Part shown: piece after piece, positions 1 to 8,527 of the stretch
How the letters are laid out: each line of letters opens with the position of its first letter
Position numbering within the stretch: position 1 is the first letter of the stretch
Source of the DNA: Variovorax sp. IB41
GTDB lineage: Bacteria > Pseudomonadota > Gammaproteobacteria > Burkholderiales > Burkholderiaceae_C
DNA length: 64,000 nucleotides
Assembly: GCF_016405905.1 (NCBI RefSeq)
Contig: NZ_JAEFCB010000018.1
Location: 62,001-126,000 of the forward strand
Reading direction: 5' to 3'
Notes under the pieces: generated by a model
The model's database searches: none
Told to the model about the DNA's origin: nothing
Seen by the model: the letters and a program-made list of their open reading frames with translations, nothing else
Program-made: the position numbers and the translations under genes

Positions 1-1
1 C

Positions 2-628
2 GAAGACTGGACCTACGCCACCGGCGAAGACCCGCGCGGCATGGACGACACGATGGCCGCGATGCTGCCGCAGCTCGATGCGGGCGACATCCCCGTGCAG
101 ATCGTGACGAGCGGCCCCGACAACATGCTCGAGCCCATCCACCGCATGCACGTCGAGGCGATCCATTCGGCCACGCACCGCGCCTGGCTCACCACGCCGT
201 ACTTCGTGCCCGGCGAGCCCGCGCTCATGGCGCTCACCAGCGCCGCGCTGCGCGGCGTCGATGTGCGCCTCCTGGTGCCGCGCCGCAGCGACTCGGCCAT
301 CGTGAGCGCCGCCGCGCGCTCGTACTTCGACGAGCTGATCGCTGCCGGCGTCAAGGTCTGGGAATACAAGGCGCGCATGCTGCACTCCAAGACCTTGGTG
401 GTCGACGAGCATTGCGCGATGATCGGCACCGCGAATTTCGACAACCGCAGCTTCCGGCTCAACTTCGAGGTTTGCGCGGTGGTCTACGGCCCCGAGTTGG
501 CCCGCCCGCTGGCGGCGCAGTTCGAGACCGATCTGCACAGCTCCGGCGCGGTGCGCGCCACCCGGCCCCAGAATTTCTGGCGTCGCCTCGGCGATTCCAT
601 TGCGCGCTTGTTTTCACCCCTGCTCTGA
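2..628 (+). CDS. Cardiolipin synthase / phospholipase D family protein, 3' part
   Basis: The frame is open from the window edge, so the start and the first catalytic motif lie upstream; 208 residues are visible. They hold the second PLD catalytic HKD signature at nt 383–430, reading HSKTLVVDE followed by GTANFDNRS, the H-x-K-x4-D-x6-G-x2-N pattern. The region before it (TPYFVPGEPALMAL) is typical of bacterial cardiolipin synthases, which join two phosphatidylglycerol molecules at the inner membrane. The stop codon is directly followed by the ATG of sbcB, so the two are probably co-transcribed. A different PLD-family phosphatidyltransferase cannot be excluded without the N-terminus. Confidence 0.85.
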   Translation, partial: EDWTYATGEDPRGMDDTMAAMLPQLDAGDIPVQIVTSGPDNMLEPIHRMHVEAIHSATHRAWLTTPYFVPGEPALMALTSAALRGVDVRLLVPRRSDSAIVSAAARSYFDELIAAGVKVWEYKARMLHSKTLVVDEHCAMIGTANFDNRSFRLNFEVCAVVYGPELARPLAAQFETDLHSSGAVRATRPQNFWRRLGDSIARLFSPLL

Positions 629-2068
629 ATGAACCACACCTTTCTCTGGCACGACTACGAAACCTTCGGCGCAGTGCCGCGTCGCGACCGCCCCTCGCAG
701 TTCGCCGCCATCCGCACCGATGCCGAGCTGAACGAAGTCGGCGAGCCGCTGATGATCTATTGCAAGCCCGCGCCGGACTACCTGCCCAGCCCCGAGGCCT
801 GCCTCATCACCGGCATCACGCCGCAGGTGTGCCTGGAACGCGGCATTCCCGAGCACGACTTCGCCGCGCAGATCGAACGCGCCTTCTCGCAACCCGCCAC
901 CATCGGCGTGGGCTACAACACGATCCGCTTCGACGACGAGGTCACGCGCTTCATGTTCTGGCGCAACCTGATCGACCCCTATGCACGCGAGTGGCAGAAC
1001 GACTGCGGCCGGTGGGACTTGCTCGACGTCGTGCGCCTGACCTACGCGCTGCGCCCCGAGGGCATCGAGTGGCCGAAGAAGGAAGACGGCAAGCCCAGCT
1101 TCAAGCTCGAAGACCTCGCGCGCGCGAACGGCCTGCTGCACGAGTCGGCGCACGATGCGCTCTCCGACGTGCGCGCGACCATCGCGCTGGCCCGGCTCAT
1201 CCGCGATCGGCAGCCCAAGCTCTTCGACTTCGCTTTCGGCCTGCACAGGAAGGACCGCGTGGCGAGCGAGCTCGGCCTGCCTGCGATGCGCGAGACCGCC
1301 AAGCCCTTCCTGCACGTCTCGGGCATGTTCCCGGTCGAGCGCGGCTGCATCGCCGTGATGTGGCCGCTCGCGAGCCACCCCACCAACAAGAACGAACTGC
1401 TCGCCTGGGACCTCGCCCACGACCCGAGCGAGTTGCGCGACCTCGATGTCGAGACGCTGCGCCTGCGCCTCTTTACCCGCACGGCCGACCTGCCCGAAGG
1501 CGTGGTGCGCCTGCCCGTGAAGGGCATCCACCTGAACAAGTCGCCGATGGTGGTCGGCAACCTGCGCACGCTCGCGCCGCCGATGGCCGAGCGTTGGGGC
1601 GTGGACCTGGACACTGCCATGCGCCACGCCGCCATCGCGCGCGACCTGCCCGACATGAGCGCGATCTGGTCGCAGGTGTACGCACGGCCGAAGGAGGCCA
1701 CGCCCGACGTCGATGAAGACCTTTACGGCGGTTTCGTCGGCAACGCCGACCGCCGGCGCCTGAACCAGCTGCGCGGCCTCTCGGCCGGCGAGCTCGCGAA
1801 AGACCGCACCGGCTTCGACGACAGTCGCCTCGAGGAAATCGTCTTCCGCTACCGCGCGCGCAACTGGCCCGAATCGCTCGCGCCCGAAGAAACCGAGCGC
1901 TGGGAGGCGCTGCGCGTGGCGCGCCTGTTCCATGGCGAGGGCGGGGCGCGCACCATCGAGCAGCTGTTCAGCGAAGTCGATGCGCTCTCCGAAACGGCCG
2001 ACGAGCGCGGCGAGGAAATCCTCGGCGCGCTCTACGAATACGCCGAAGCCATCGCGCCCGAAGCCTGA
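629..2068 (+). CDS. sbcB: Exodeoxyribonuclease I
   Basis: The 479-residue product is a DEDD-family 3'-5' single-strand DNA exonuclease acting in mismatch repair and recombination. The first acidic pair is in FLWHDYETFG (residues 4–13), a further acidic site in NTIRFDDEV (about 94–102), and the last metal-binding region in HESAHDALSDVRAT (about 170–183). The SH3-like and C-terminal helical parts follow, and the length matches E. coli SbcB (about 475). The ATG directly abuts the stop of the upstream PLD gene, which fixes the start. Confidence 0.95.
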   Translation: MNHTFLWHDYETFGAVPRRDRPSQFAAIRTDAELNEVGEPLMIYCKPAPDYLPSPEACLITGITPQVCLERGIPEHDFAAQIERAFSQPATIGVGYNTIRFDDEVTRFMFWRNLIDPYAREWQNDCGRWDLLDVVRLTYALRPEGIEWPKKEDGKPSFKLEDLARANGLLHESAHDALSDVRATIALARLIRDRQPKLFDFAFGLHRKDRVASELGLPAMRETAKPFLHVSGMFPVERGCIAVMWPLASHPTNKNELLAWDLAHDPSELRDLDVETLRLRLFTRTADLPEGVVRLPVKGIHLNKSPMVVGNLRTLAPPMAERWGVDLDTAMRHAAIARDLPDMSAIWSQVYARPKEATPDVDEDLYGGFVGNADRRRLNQLRGLSAGELAKDRTGFDDSRLEEIVFRYRARNWPESLAPEETERWEALRVARLFHGEGGARTIEQLFSEVDALSETADERGEEILGALYEYAEAIAPEA

Positions 2069-2092
2069 ACATTCACGCACGCACACCCGCCC

Positions 2093-2830
2093 ATGGACAA
2101 GAACCTCACCATCACCCCCGAGCTTTCCACGGGCCTGGAGGAACACGGGTTGTTCCTTTCGGCGTGTGTCCAGCTGTCGATACCGTTCCGCTTCGAGACG
2201 CCGGTGCGCATCTGGCATGCGGTGCGCGTCATCGGCGGGTCGCTGGGCGCGTACACCACGCTCTCGCCGGGCGCTGCGCTCAACGCGGTGCATGTGGGGC
2301 GCTACTGTTCGATCGGCGACGGCGTGCAGGTGCTGTCGGACCACCCGTCCGACTGGTTCACCACGCACATGCTGAGCTTCGCGCCGAATTTTCCCGAGCC
2401 TTACCGGCATCAATCCGTCGGCGGGTTCTGGTCGCATTCGAGCGTGAACATCGGGCATGACGTGTGGATCGGGTCGCGCGTGAGCATCCGCGGCGGCGTG
2501 ACCATCGGCGATGGCGCGGTGATCGGCGCCGGGGCCATCGTGACCAAGGACGTGGCGCCGTTCACCATCGTCGGCGGCGTGCCGGCGCGCGTGATCCGCC
2601 AGCGCTTTCCGGATGCGCTCATCGAACGCATCCGGGCCTGCCCGTGGTGGGACTGGGACCTGCGCGCCCTGGCGCTCGACTGGCAGCATCCGGAAGAAGC
2701 CCAGACCGTGCTCGAAGCCGCCATCGCCGAGGGGCGCGTGCAGCGGTGGGAGCCGGGGTGGCGCCTGCTCGATTTCGGTACGCCGGAAAAAGAAGGGGCG
2801 CCCGCGCCGCTGCTCTTTCGACCGGGTTGA
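2093..2830 (+). CDS. CatB-type hexapeptide-repeat O-acetyltransferase
   Basis: The 245-residue product belongs to the left-handed beta-helix acetyltransferases (xenobiotic acyltransferase/CatB group) that use acetyl-CoA. Hexapeptide turns are visible at about residues 65–90 (VGRYCSIGDGVQVLSDH) and 120–170 (INIGHDVWIGSRV, VTIGDGAVIGAGAIVTKDV). The HPSDWFTTH segment at about residue 84 resembles the loop carrying the catalytic histidine. The ending VGGVPARVIRQRF is typical of the family. The substrate is unknown; such proteins act on sugars, antibiotics or surface polymers. It lies 24 bp after sbcB on the same strand. Confidence 0.8.
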   Translation: MDKNLTITPELSTGLEEHGLFLSACVQLSIPFRFETPVRIWHAVRVIGGSLGAYTTLSPGAALNAVHVGRYCSIGDGVQVLSDHPSDWFTTHMLSFAPNFPEPYRHQSVGGFWSHSSVNIGHDVWIGSRVSIRGGVTIGDGAVIGAGAIVTKDVAPFTIVGGVPARVIRQRFPDALIERIRACPWWDWDLRALALDWQHPEEAQTVLEAAIAEGRVQRWEPGWRLLDFGTPEKEGAPAPLLFRPG

Positions 2831-2848
2831 TCGGTGAGGGCGAACGCG

Positions 2849-3286
2849 ATGACAAATATTTCCCGTGCCCGATTGGCATTCGCCGCCGTCGTGATCGGCG
2901 CGCTCGCAGGCTGCGGCGCCATGCCTTCCGCATCGACGGCCGGCGGCGCTTGCGGCCCCGGCTTCGATGCCTTCGAACGCGACACGCTCTTCTTCGGCCG
3001 TGCCATACCGGCGGGTGGGCAAGTGTCGGACGCGCAGTGGAGCGGCTTCCTCGACACCACCGTGACCCCCGCGTTCCCGCAAGGCCTCACGGTGCTCGAC
3101 GCCGTCGGCCAGTGGCGCGGTGCCTCGGGCGGCGTGGTGCGCGAGCCTTCCAAGCTCGTCGTGCTGCTGCATCCGCGTAACGCGAAGGACGACGCCGCCA
3201 TCGCCAACATCATCGACACGTACCGCAAGAATTTCGGCCAGGAAGCGGTGCTGCAGGAAAGGCAATCCGTCTGTGTCCGCTTTTGA
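2849..3286 (+). CDS. DUF3574 lipoprotein
   Basis: The product has about 145 residues with a lipoprotein signal: a short basic start, a hydrophobic stretch and the lipobox LAGC near residue 24, so it should be acylated and exported. The mature part resembles DUF3574 (FERDTLFFGRAIPAGGQVSDAQWSGFL, broken here by family-typical G/P positions; C-terminal VLQERQSVCVRF). Function is unknown. The ATG at 2849 is preceded by GAGGG at 2836–2840; an in-frame GTG at 2834 is a less likely start. The gene's end overlaps the likely start of the following GNAT gene. Confidence 0.65.
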   Translation: MTNISRARLAFAAVVIGALAGCGAMPSASTAGGACGPGFDAFERDTLFFGRAIPAGGQVSDAQWSGFLDTTVTPAFPQGLTVLDAVGQWRGASGGVVREPSKLVVLLHPRNAKDDAAIANIIDTYRKNFGQEAVLQERQSVCVRF

Positions 3287-3878
3287 AGATCTTCAAGAAA
3301 ACACCGTGAAGGACAGCAACATCGTCCGTCGCCTGACAGCCGCGGATGCCGCCGCTTACCGCGCCGTGATGCTCGATGCCTACGCCACGCATCCCAGTGC
3401 CTTCACCTCCACGGTCGGTGAGCGCGAAAGCCTGCCGTTGAGTTGGTGGGAGAAGCGCCTGGGCGCCGAGGCGGATGCGCCGAGCGTGGTCTTCGGTGCA
3501 TTCGACGACGCGGGCGCGCTGGTCGGTGCCGCGGGCCTGAGCTTCGAGGACCGCGAGCGCGCGCGCCACAAGGCCACGCTGTTCGGCATGTCGGTGATGG
3601 CGTCGGCGCGCCGCGCGGGCTTCGGCCGCCGGCTCGTGCAGGCGGTGCTCGACCATGCACGCGCACACGGCGGGTTGCGGCTGGTGCAGCTCACGGTGAC
3701 CGAGGGCAATGCGCCCGCGCAGACGCTCTACGAAAACTGCGGCTTCCAGGTCTTCGGCATCGAGCCGATGGCCATTGCGCTCGATGGCGCGCTGCTGGCC
3801 AAGGTGCACATGTGGTGCGACCTCGAAGGTGGCGGATCGGCCCTGGCTACTGGGTCGGCTGGGCCGGCAGCCCGCTGA
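3273..3878 (+). CDS. GNAT family N-acetyltransferase
   Basis: This is a single-domain GNAT protein of about 200 residues. The acetyl-CoA-binding motif A appears as MSVMASARRAGFGRRLVQAV, and motif B as NAPAQTLYENCGFQVFG. The substrate is unknown. I chose the GTG at 3273, which overlaps the upstream lipoprotein gene by 14 bp and has AGGAAAGG at 3255–3262; a GTG at 3306 is an alternative that would trim 11 residues. The 3' end runs 32 bp into the 3' end of the convergent GFA gene. Confidence 0.75.
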   Translation: MSAFEDLQENTVKDSNIVRRLTAADAAAYRAVMLDAYATHPSAFTSTVGERESLPLSWWEKRLGAEADAPSVVFGAFDDAGALVGAAGLSFEDRERARHKATLFGMSVMASARRAGFGRRLVQAVLDHARAHGGLRLVQLTVTEGNAPAQTLYENCGFQVFGIEPMAIALDGALLAKVHMWCDLEGGGSALATGSAGPAAR

Positions 3879-4251
3879 GGTCCTGCGACCAGCCGAGCGC
3901 CGACCGGCACCACTGTTGCCTCTGCGGCGGCAACCGGTCGCGCTCCGCGATGCTGCCGATGCGCAGCGAGTAGGCGGGCGGCGGATCGATGTCGGGGCTC
4001 GAAGCGATCGGCGTTCCGCAGTGCGCGCAGAAACTCTGGCGGCGGCGCGTTCCGCTTTCGGCGGTCTTGACGTAGACCTTGGGCTCGCCAGTCAGCAGGT
4101 GGAAGTTTTCGGCCGGTACGGGCGCGGAGACGCGATAGGCCGTTCCGGAGAGCACCTGGCAATCGGCGCAGTTGCACAGGCTGACCTTGTCGGGATCGAC
4201 GTCGGCCTCGTAGGTGATCTGGCCGCAATGGCAGCTGCCGTGGACTTTCAT
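3847..4251 (-). CDS. GFA/CENP-V family zinc-binding protein
   Basis: The 134-residue product has the cysteine pattern of the glutathione-dependent formaldehyde-activating enzyme fold: CHCG near residue 8, CNCADC near residue 27 and CAHCGTP near residue 74. These ligands bind two zinc ions. Most family members are not proven formaldehyde enzymes, so the role is open. The gene converges on the GNAT gene with a 32-bp 3' overlap and lies 22 bp downstream of the AAC(6')-like gene on the same strand, so it could be the last gene of the long minus-strand transcript. Confidence 0.8.
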   Translation of the reverse strand: MKVHGSCHCGQITYEADVDPDKVSLCNCADCQVLSGTAYRVSAPVPAENFHLLTGEPKVYVKTAESGTRRRQSFCAHCGTPIASSPDIDPPPAYSLRIGSIAERDRLPPQRQQWCRSALGWSQDLSGLPAQPTQ

Positions 4252-4273
4252 GTCGTTTGTCTCCAGGGATGAT

Positions 4274-4777
4274 TCATCGGGTTCGCACCATCAGCAGGGC
4301 CGGGCCATCGGGCGTGGCCACTTCGCCCTGTTCATGAAAACCGGCGCGCAGGTAGCTGCGGATCGCGCGGTGATTGGTCGGTGAAGGGTCTGTCTGCACC
4401 TTCGTCACTGCCGGGTCCTCGAACAGCTGGTCCACGAATGCGCGGACCATGGCACTGCCGAGGCCGCGGTTCAACTGGTGGGCATGCGCGAGGAACTGGT
4501 CGATGCCGCGCGCGCCCGGATCGCGCTCGTCCTCCCACCAGCCGTTGCCCGAACCCATGACGACGTAGGACTGGATGTAGCCGATCGGCGTGCCGTCCAG
4601 CAGGGCGATGTAGGCACGGTCGGTCGATTCCGGCGACAGCATCGGCGCGTAGTCTTCATCGACCTCCGCCTGCGAAGGCGCGGGGCCCCACCACTCGGTC
4701 ACGTGCAGCCGGCCCAGCCATTCGCGCAGCAGCGGCAGGTCGGACGCCTGCATCGGCCGGAAAGCGAAGCCCTGCAT
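4274..4777 (-). CDS. AAC(6')-Ib-like GNAT acetyltransferase
   Basis: The 167-residue GNAT protein resembles, throughout its length, the aminoglycoside 6'-N-acetyltransferase AAC(6')-Ib group as I recall it. Shared stretches include EWWG near residue 28, YIQSY, GSGNGWWEDE, DPGARGIDQFLA, QTDPSPTNHRAIRSY, AGF and TPDGPALLMVRTR. The tryptophan in GWWE and the aspartate in TPDGPA, altered in the fluoroquinolone-acetylating variant, both have the wild-type identity. Nothing integron-like surrounds it: it sits 4 bp after the cytosine deaminase stop, in the pyrimidine locus. The true substrate is unknown; aminoglycoside acetylation is plausible but unproven. Confidence 0.75.
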   Translation of the reverse strand: MQGFAFRPMQASDLPLLREWLGRLHVTEWWGPAPSQAEVDEDYAPMLSPESTDRAYIALLDGTPIGYIQSYVVMGSGNGWWEDERDPGARGIDQFLAHAHQLNRGLGSAMVRAFVDQLFEDPAVTKVQTDPSPTNHRAIRSYLRAGFHEQGEVATPDGPALLMVRTR

Positions 4778-4781
4778 GGAC

Positions 4782-6062
4782 TCAGGCCTTGGGATTCATC
4801 CAGCTGGTCGCCTGCGTCCGCCCCGGCAGATGCAGCGTCGCCGTGGCCGCCGGCGTTTCCGCCAGCAGCTTGCCCTTGCGGAACACCTTGAGCCGCGTCG
4901 CACGCAGCCGGATCGCCTCGACCGCATCGCACGCCTGCAGCAGCACGAAGCTCGCGTCGCAGCCGGCCGCGATGCCGTAGTTCTCCAGATGCATCACACG
5001 CGCCGCATTCGACGTCACCGCCTCGAAGCATTGGCGGATGCCGGCCTGGCTCGTCATCTGCGCCACGTGCAGGCCCATGTGCGCCACTTCGAGCATGTCG
5101 CCCGAGCCCATGCCGTACCAGGGGTCCATCACGCAGTCGTGGCCGAAGGCGACGTTCACGCCGGCCGCCATGAGCTCGGGCACGCGCGTCATGCCGCGGC
5201 GCTTCGGGTACGTGTCGTGGCGGCCCTGCAGCGTGATGTTGATGAGCGGGTTGGCGATGACCGCCACGCCGCTCTGCGCGACCAGCGGCAAGAGCTTGCT
5301 CACGTAGTAGTTGTCCATTGAATGCATCGAGGTGCAGTGCGAGCCCGTCACGCGGCCCTGCAGGCCCAGGCGCTGCGCCTCGAAGGCCAGCGTCTCGATG
5401 TGGCGCGAGAGCGGATCGTCGGACTCGTCGCAGTGCATGTCCACCAGCTTGCCGCGCTCGGCGGCCAGCTCGCACAGCAGCTTCACGCTGGCGGCACCGT
5501 CGGCCATGGTGCGCTCGAAATGCGGAATGCCGCCGACCACGTCCACGCCCTTGTCGAGCGCCCGCACGAGGTTCTCGACTCCGCCCTGCGAGCGCAGCAC
5601 GCCGTCCTGCGGGAAGGCGACCAGTTGCAGGTCGATGTAGGGCGCGACCTGGCGTTTGACCTCGAGCAGCGCATCGACGGCGAGCAGGCTGGGATCGCTG
5701 GTGTCCACATGCGTGCGGATCGCGAGCAGGCCCTTGGCCACGGCCCAGTCGCAGTAGGCCAGCGCGCGCTCGATCAGCGCATCGGCGGTGAGCAGCGGCT
5801 TGAGCTCGCCCCACAGCGCGATGCCTTCGAGCAGCGTGCCGCTCTCGTTGACGCGCGGCAGGCCGTAGCTCAGCGTGGCGTCCATGTGGAAGTGCGGGTC
5901 GACGAAATGCGGCGCGAGCAGCAGGCCTTGCGCATCGAGCTTCTCGTGCGCCGGCGCATCCAGGCCTTCGGTGACCTCGGCGATGCGGCCGTCCTGCACG
6001 GCGATCGACATGCCGGTGCGGCCGTCGGGGAGGGTGGCGTTGGTGATGAGGAGGTCGAGCAT
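4782..6062 (-). CDS. codA: Cytosine deaminase
   Basis: The 426-residue amidohydrolase-fold protein is predicted to deaminate cytosine to uracil and ammonia. Metal-site motifs are in order: DPHFHMDATLSYG (about 54–66), MHCDESDD (about 205), GSHCTSMHSMDNYY (about 238) and FGHDCVMDPWYGMG (about 303), the last being characteristic of CodA. The ATG at 6062 was chosen because the metal-dependent fold begins there (LLITNATLPDGR); the frame is open further upstream but crosses the preceding gene. It lies 23 bp after the small secreted protein gene and 4 bp before the AAC(6')-like gene. A related isoguanine or creatinine deaminase activity is less likely. Confidence 0.88.
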   Translation of the reverse strand: MLDLLITNATLPDGRTGMSIAVQDGRIAEVTEGLDAPAHEKLDAQGLLLAPHFVDPHFHMDATLSYGLPRVNESGTLLEGIALWGELKPLLTADALIERALAYCDWAVAKGLLAIRTHVDTSDPSLLAVDALLEVKRQVAPYIDLQLVAFPQDGVLRSQGGVENLVRALDKGVDVVGGIPHFERTMADGAASVKLLCELAAERGKLVDMHCDESDDPLSRHIETLAFEAQRLGLQGRVTGSHCTSMHSMDNYYVSKLLPLVAQSGVAVIANPLINITLQGRHDTYPKRRGMTRVPELMAAGVNVAFGHDCVMDPWYGMGSGDMLEVAHMGLHVAQMTSQAGIRQCFEAVTSNAARVMHLENYGIAAGCDASFVLLQACDAVEAIRLRATRLKVFRKGKLLAETPAATATLHLPGRTQATSWMNPKA

Positions 6063-6085
6063 CGTGTGAGTTCCTGGACTGTCTT

Positions 6086-6538
6086 TCAGCGCGTGCGCTG
6101 CGCCCGATACCGGTACTGCCCCGCCGCAGGCCCCACCTCGATCGTCACCCGCCGCAGCTTGTCGTCGTGCCCCGAGTCGGCCTTGGCCGTCACCACGATG
6201 CCGCGCGGCGTGGCGCGGCAGGTGATGTCGGTGAGCGCGATTTCCGCGTGGTCGTTGTCGAGTTCGGCGATGGCCACCGTGTGCTCGGCGTGCAGGCCGC
6301 CGTTGGCATCGCGGGTCATCCACTGCACGTAGAGGAATGACTGCGCGTACTGGTCCGCATGGACCACGCGGTAGGTGCCCTGGTGGTCCTTCCCCCAGGT
6401 GCCGCACAGCTGCACCCAGCTCACGGAGTCGGGCGTCTTGAAGGTGTCGTAGCTGTAGTCGCTGCCGAGGGCCTGCGCGACGGTGCCGCCGAATAGGAGC
6501 GGTGCGGCGAGCAGGAGTGCAGCAGTCGTCTTCATCAT
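6086..6538 (-). CDS. Small secreted protein of unknown function
   Basis: The 150-residue product starts with a Sec signal peptide (MMKTTAALLLAAPLLFGG, likely cut after AQA near residue 23). The mature part is small and soluble-looking, with two cysteines (QLCGTWG and DITCRATPRG) that could form a disulfide. I do not recognise a family. Its start codon follows the stop of the second ABC permease by one base, and codA follows after 23 bp, so it is embedded in the nucleobase uptake operon and is probably translated with it. A periplasmic accessory role for transport is conceivable but has no direct support. Confidence 0.65.
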   Translation of the reverse strand: MMKTTAALLLAAPLLFGGTVAQALGSDYSYDTFKTPDSVSWVQLCGTWGKDHQGTYRVVHADQYAQSFLYVQWMTRDANGGLHAEHTVAIAELDNDHAEIALTDITCRATPRGIVVTAKADSGHDDKLRRVTIEVGPAAGQYRYRAQRTR

Positions 6539-6539
6539 C

Positions 6540-7463
6540 TCAACGTTCCCCTTTGCGGTACGGCTTCATCAGCGCCTGCGGATAGCTGGCCTTGCGCGCC
6601 ACCAGCACCAGCGCGAGGATCGACAGCAGGTACGGCAGCATCAGGTAGAGCTGGTAGGGCAGCACGGCGTCGCCCGATTGTTGCAGCCGCAGTTGCAGCG
6701 CGTCGAAGAACGCGAACAGCAGCGCGCCCAGGAGGGCCTTGCCCGGCCGCCACGAGGCGAACACCACCAGCGCCACGCAGATCCAGCCGCGGCCGTTCAC
6801 CATGTTGAAGAAGAAGGCGTTGAAGGCCGAGAGCGTGAGGAACGAGCCCGCCACGCCCATCAGCGCCGAGCCCGCGACGATGGCACCGGTGCGCGTGGCC
6901 GCGACCGACACGCCCTGGCTCTCGGCCGCCTGCGGGTTCTCGCCGACCATGCGCAGCGCCAGGCCGAGCGGCGTGCGGTACAGCACCCAGCCGACCACGG
7001 GCACGAGCAGCAGCGCGAACAGCGTGAGCGCGGTCTGCGCGTTGAGGATGGGCACGGGGAGCCACTCCATCGGCGCGAAGGGCGTGATGGTCGGCGGCGT
7101 GTTCACCTTCGGAAAGCTCACGCGGTAGCCGAAGTAGCTGAGCGCCGTCGCCAGCAGCGTGATGCCCAGGCCCGAGACGTGCTGCGAGAGCGCAAGCCCC
7201 ACGGTCAGGAACGCGTGCAGCAACCCGAACACCATGCCCGTGAGCGCTGCCACGCCGACGCCGACCCACAGCGGCGCACCGGCATACACCGCGAGCCATC
7301 CGGTGAACGCGCCCGCGACCATGATCCCTTCGATGCCCAGGTTGAGCACGCCCGCGCGCTCGCACAGCAGCACGCCCAGCGTGCCGAGGATGAGCGGCGT
7401 GGCGATGCGCAGCACCGCGACCCAGAAGGCGGGGTTGGCGAGGATGTCCAGGAGGTCGGTCAT
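6540..7463 (-). CDS. Nucleoside/nucleobase ABC transporter permease (second subunit)
   Basis: The 307-residue membrane protein has about eight to nine hydrophobic segments and belongs to the branched-chain/BMP-type permease family. LCERAGVLNLGIEGIMVAGA (residues 33–52) is the usual signature of the shorter subunit in BMP-type nucleoside importers. GENPQAAESQGV lies in the cytoplasmic loop that contacts the ATPase. The ATG overlaps the stop of the partner permease (ATGA), showing translational coupling. With the BMP-like binding protein and the duplicated ATPase it forms a nucleoside or purine/pyrimidine importer. Confidence 0.88.
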   Translation of the reverse strand: MTDLLDILANPAFWVAVLRIATPLILGTLGVLLCERAGVLNLGIEGIMVAGAFTGWLAVYAGAPLWVGVGVAALTGMVFGLLHAFLTVGLALSQHVSGLGITLLATALSYFGYRVSFPKVNTPPTITPFAPMEWLPVPILNAQTALTLFALLLVPVVGWVLYRTPLGLALRMVGENPQAAESQGVSVAATRTGAIVAGSALMGVAGSFLTLSAFNAFFFNMVNGRGWICVALVVFASWRPGKALLGALLFAFFDALQLRLQQSGDAVLPYQLYLMLPYLLSILALVLVARKASYPQALMKPYRKGER

Positions 7464-8527
7464 TTCGTCATCCGCACGCGGTACTGCGTGAGCAGCGTCG
7501 CCACCAGCACTGCGATCAGCGAGGCCGCGACGAGCACGTCCGCAATGTAGGTCGGCACGCCCACCGCGCGGCTCATGGTGTCGGCGCCGACCAGCACGCC
7601 GGCCACGAACACGCCCGCGGCGATCACGCCCAGCGGGTGCAGCCCGGCGAGCATCGCGATCACGATGCCGGTGTAGCCGTAGCCCGGCGACATGTCCAGC
7701 GTGACGTAGCTCGTGCGGCCCGCCACCTCGATGGCGCCCGCCAGCCCGGCCAGCGCGCCCGAGAGCAGGGCCACCATCACCACGGTGCGCGTGACCGGCA
7801 CGCCCGCGAACGCGGCGGCGCGCGCATTGGCGCCCACTGCGCGGATGTCGAAACCCAGCACCGTGTACTTGAAGATCGCCCACACGATCACCGCGAGCGA
7901 CACGGCCCACAGCAGCCCGGTGTGCACGCGCGTCTGGGCGATGAGCTTGCCCAGTTCGAGATCGGACTGCAGCGACACGCTCTGCGGCCAGCCCATGGCG
8001 GTCGGGTCCTTCATCGGCCCGTCGAGCAGCGCGGAGACGCCGAGCAGCACGATGAAGTTGATCAGGAGCGTCGTCACCACCTCGTCCACGCCGAGCTTGT
8101 TCTTCATGAGCGCGGGACCCAGCAGCAGCAGGGCGCCGGCCACGGCGGCGGCCAGCATCATCAGCGGGAAGAGCACCCAGGTCGACAGCTCGAAGCCCGT
8201 GCCGCCGTGCATGCCCCCCACGGCCACCGCGGCGAGGGCGCCCGCGAACAGCTGCCCCTCTGCGCCGATATTGAAGAGCCGCGCCTTGAAGGCGACCGTC
8301 GCGGCCAGGCCGGTGAGGATCAGCGGGATCGCGCGCGTGAGCGTCTCGCTCCAAGCGAACACCGAGCCGAAGCCGCCCTGCAGCAGCAGCGCGTAGGTGC
8401 GGCCGACCGGCGCGCCGGCCCACAGCACGAGCAGCGCGCTCACCGCCATGGTGAACACGACCGCGCCGATGGGCGCCAGCACCAGTGCGGCGCGCGAGGT
8501 TTCGTGGCGTCGTTCGAGCCGCATCAT
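7460..8527 (-). CDS. Nucleoside/nucleobase ABC transporter permease (first subunit)
   Basis: The product has 355 residues and many membrane segments. Family features are PLILTGLAATVAFKARLFNIGAEGQ (residues about 58–82, broken here by variable sites), the marker of the larger BMP-type permease, and AVGANARAAAFAGV in the ATPase-contact loop. The start at 8527 overlaps the ATPase stop as ATGA; upstream in-frame ATG codons lie inside the ATPase gene. The stop overlaps the start of the next permease in the same way, so ATPase and both permeases are a coupled unit. Confidence 0.88.
   Translation of the reverse strand: MMRLERRHETSRAALVLAPIGAVVFTMAVSALLVLWAGAPVGRTYALLLQGGFGSVFAWSETLTRAIPLILTGLAATVAFKARLFNIGAEGQLFAGALAAVAVGGMHGGTGFELSTWVLFPLMMLAAAVAGALLLLGPALMKNKLGVDEVVTTLLINFIVLLGVSALLDGPMKDPTAMGWPQSVSLQSDLELGKLIAQTRVHTGLLWAVSLAVIVWAIFKYTVLGFDIRAVGANARAAAFAGVPVTRTVVMVALLSGALAGLAGAIEVAGRTSYVTLDMSPGYGYTGIVIAMLAGLHPLGVIAAGVFVAGVLVGADTMSRAVGVPTYIADVLVAASLIAVLVATLLTQYRVRMTK

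Noticed and set aside
412..1716. A 434-codon frame overlapping cls and sbcB on the plus strand.
   Set aside because: Arg/Pro/Ala-rich shifted-frame product; sbcB in the other frame has full catalytic motifs.
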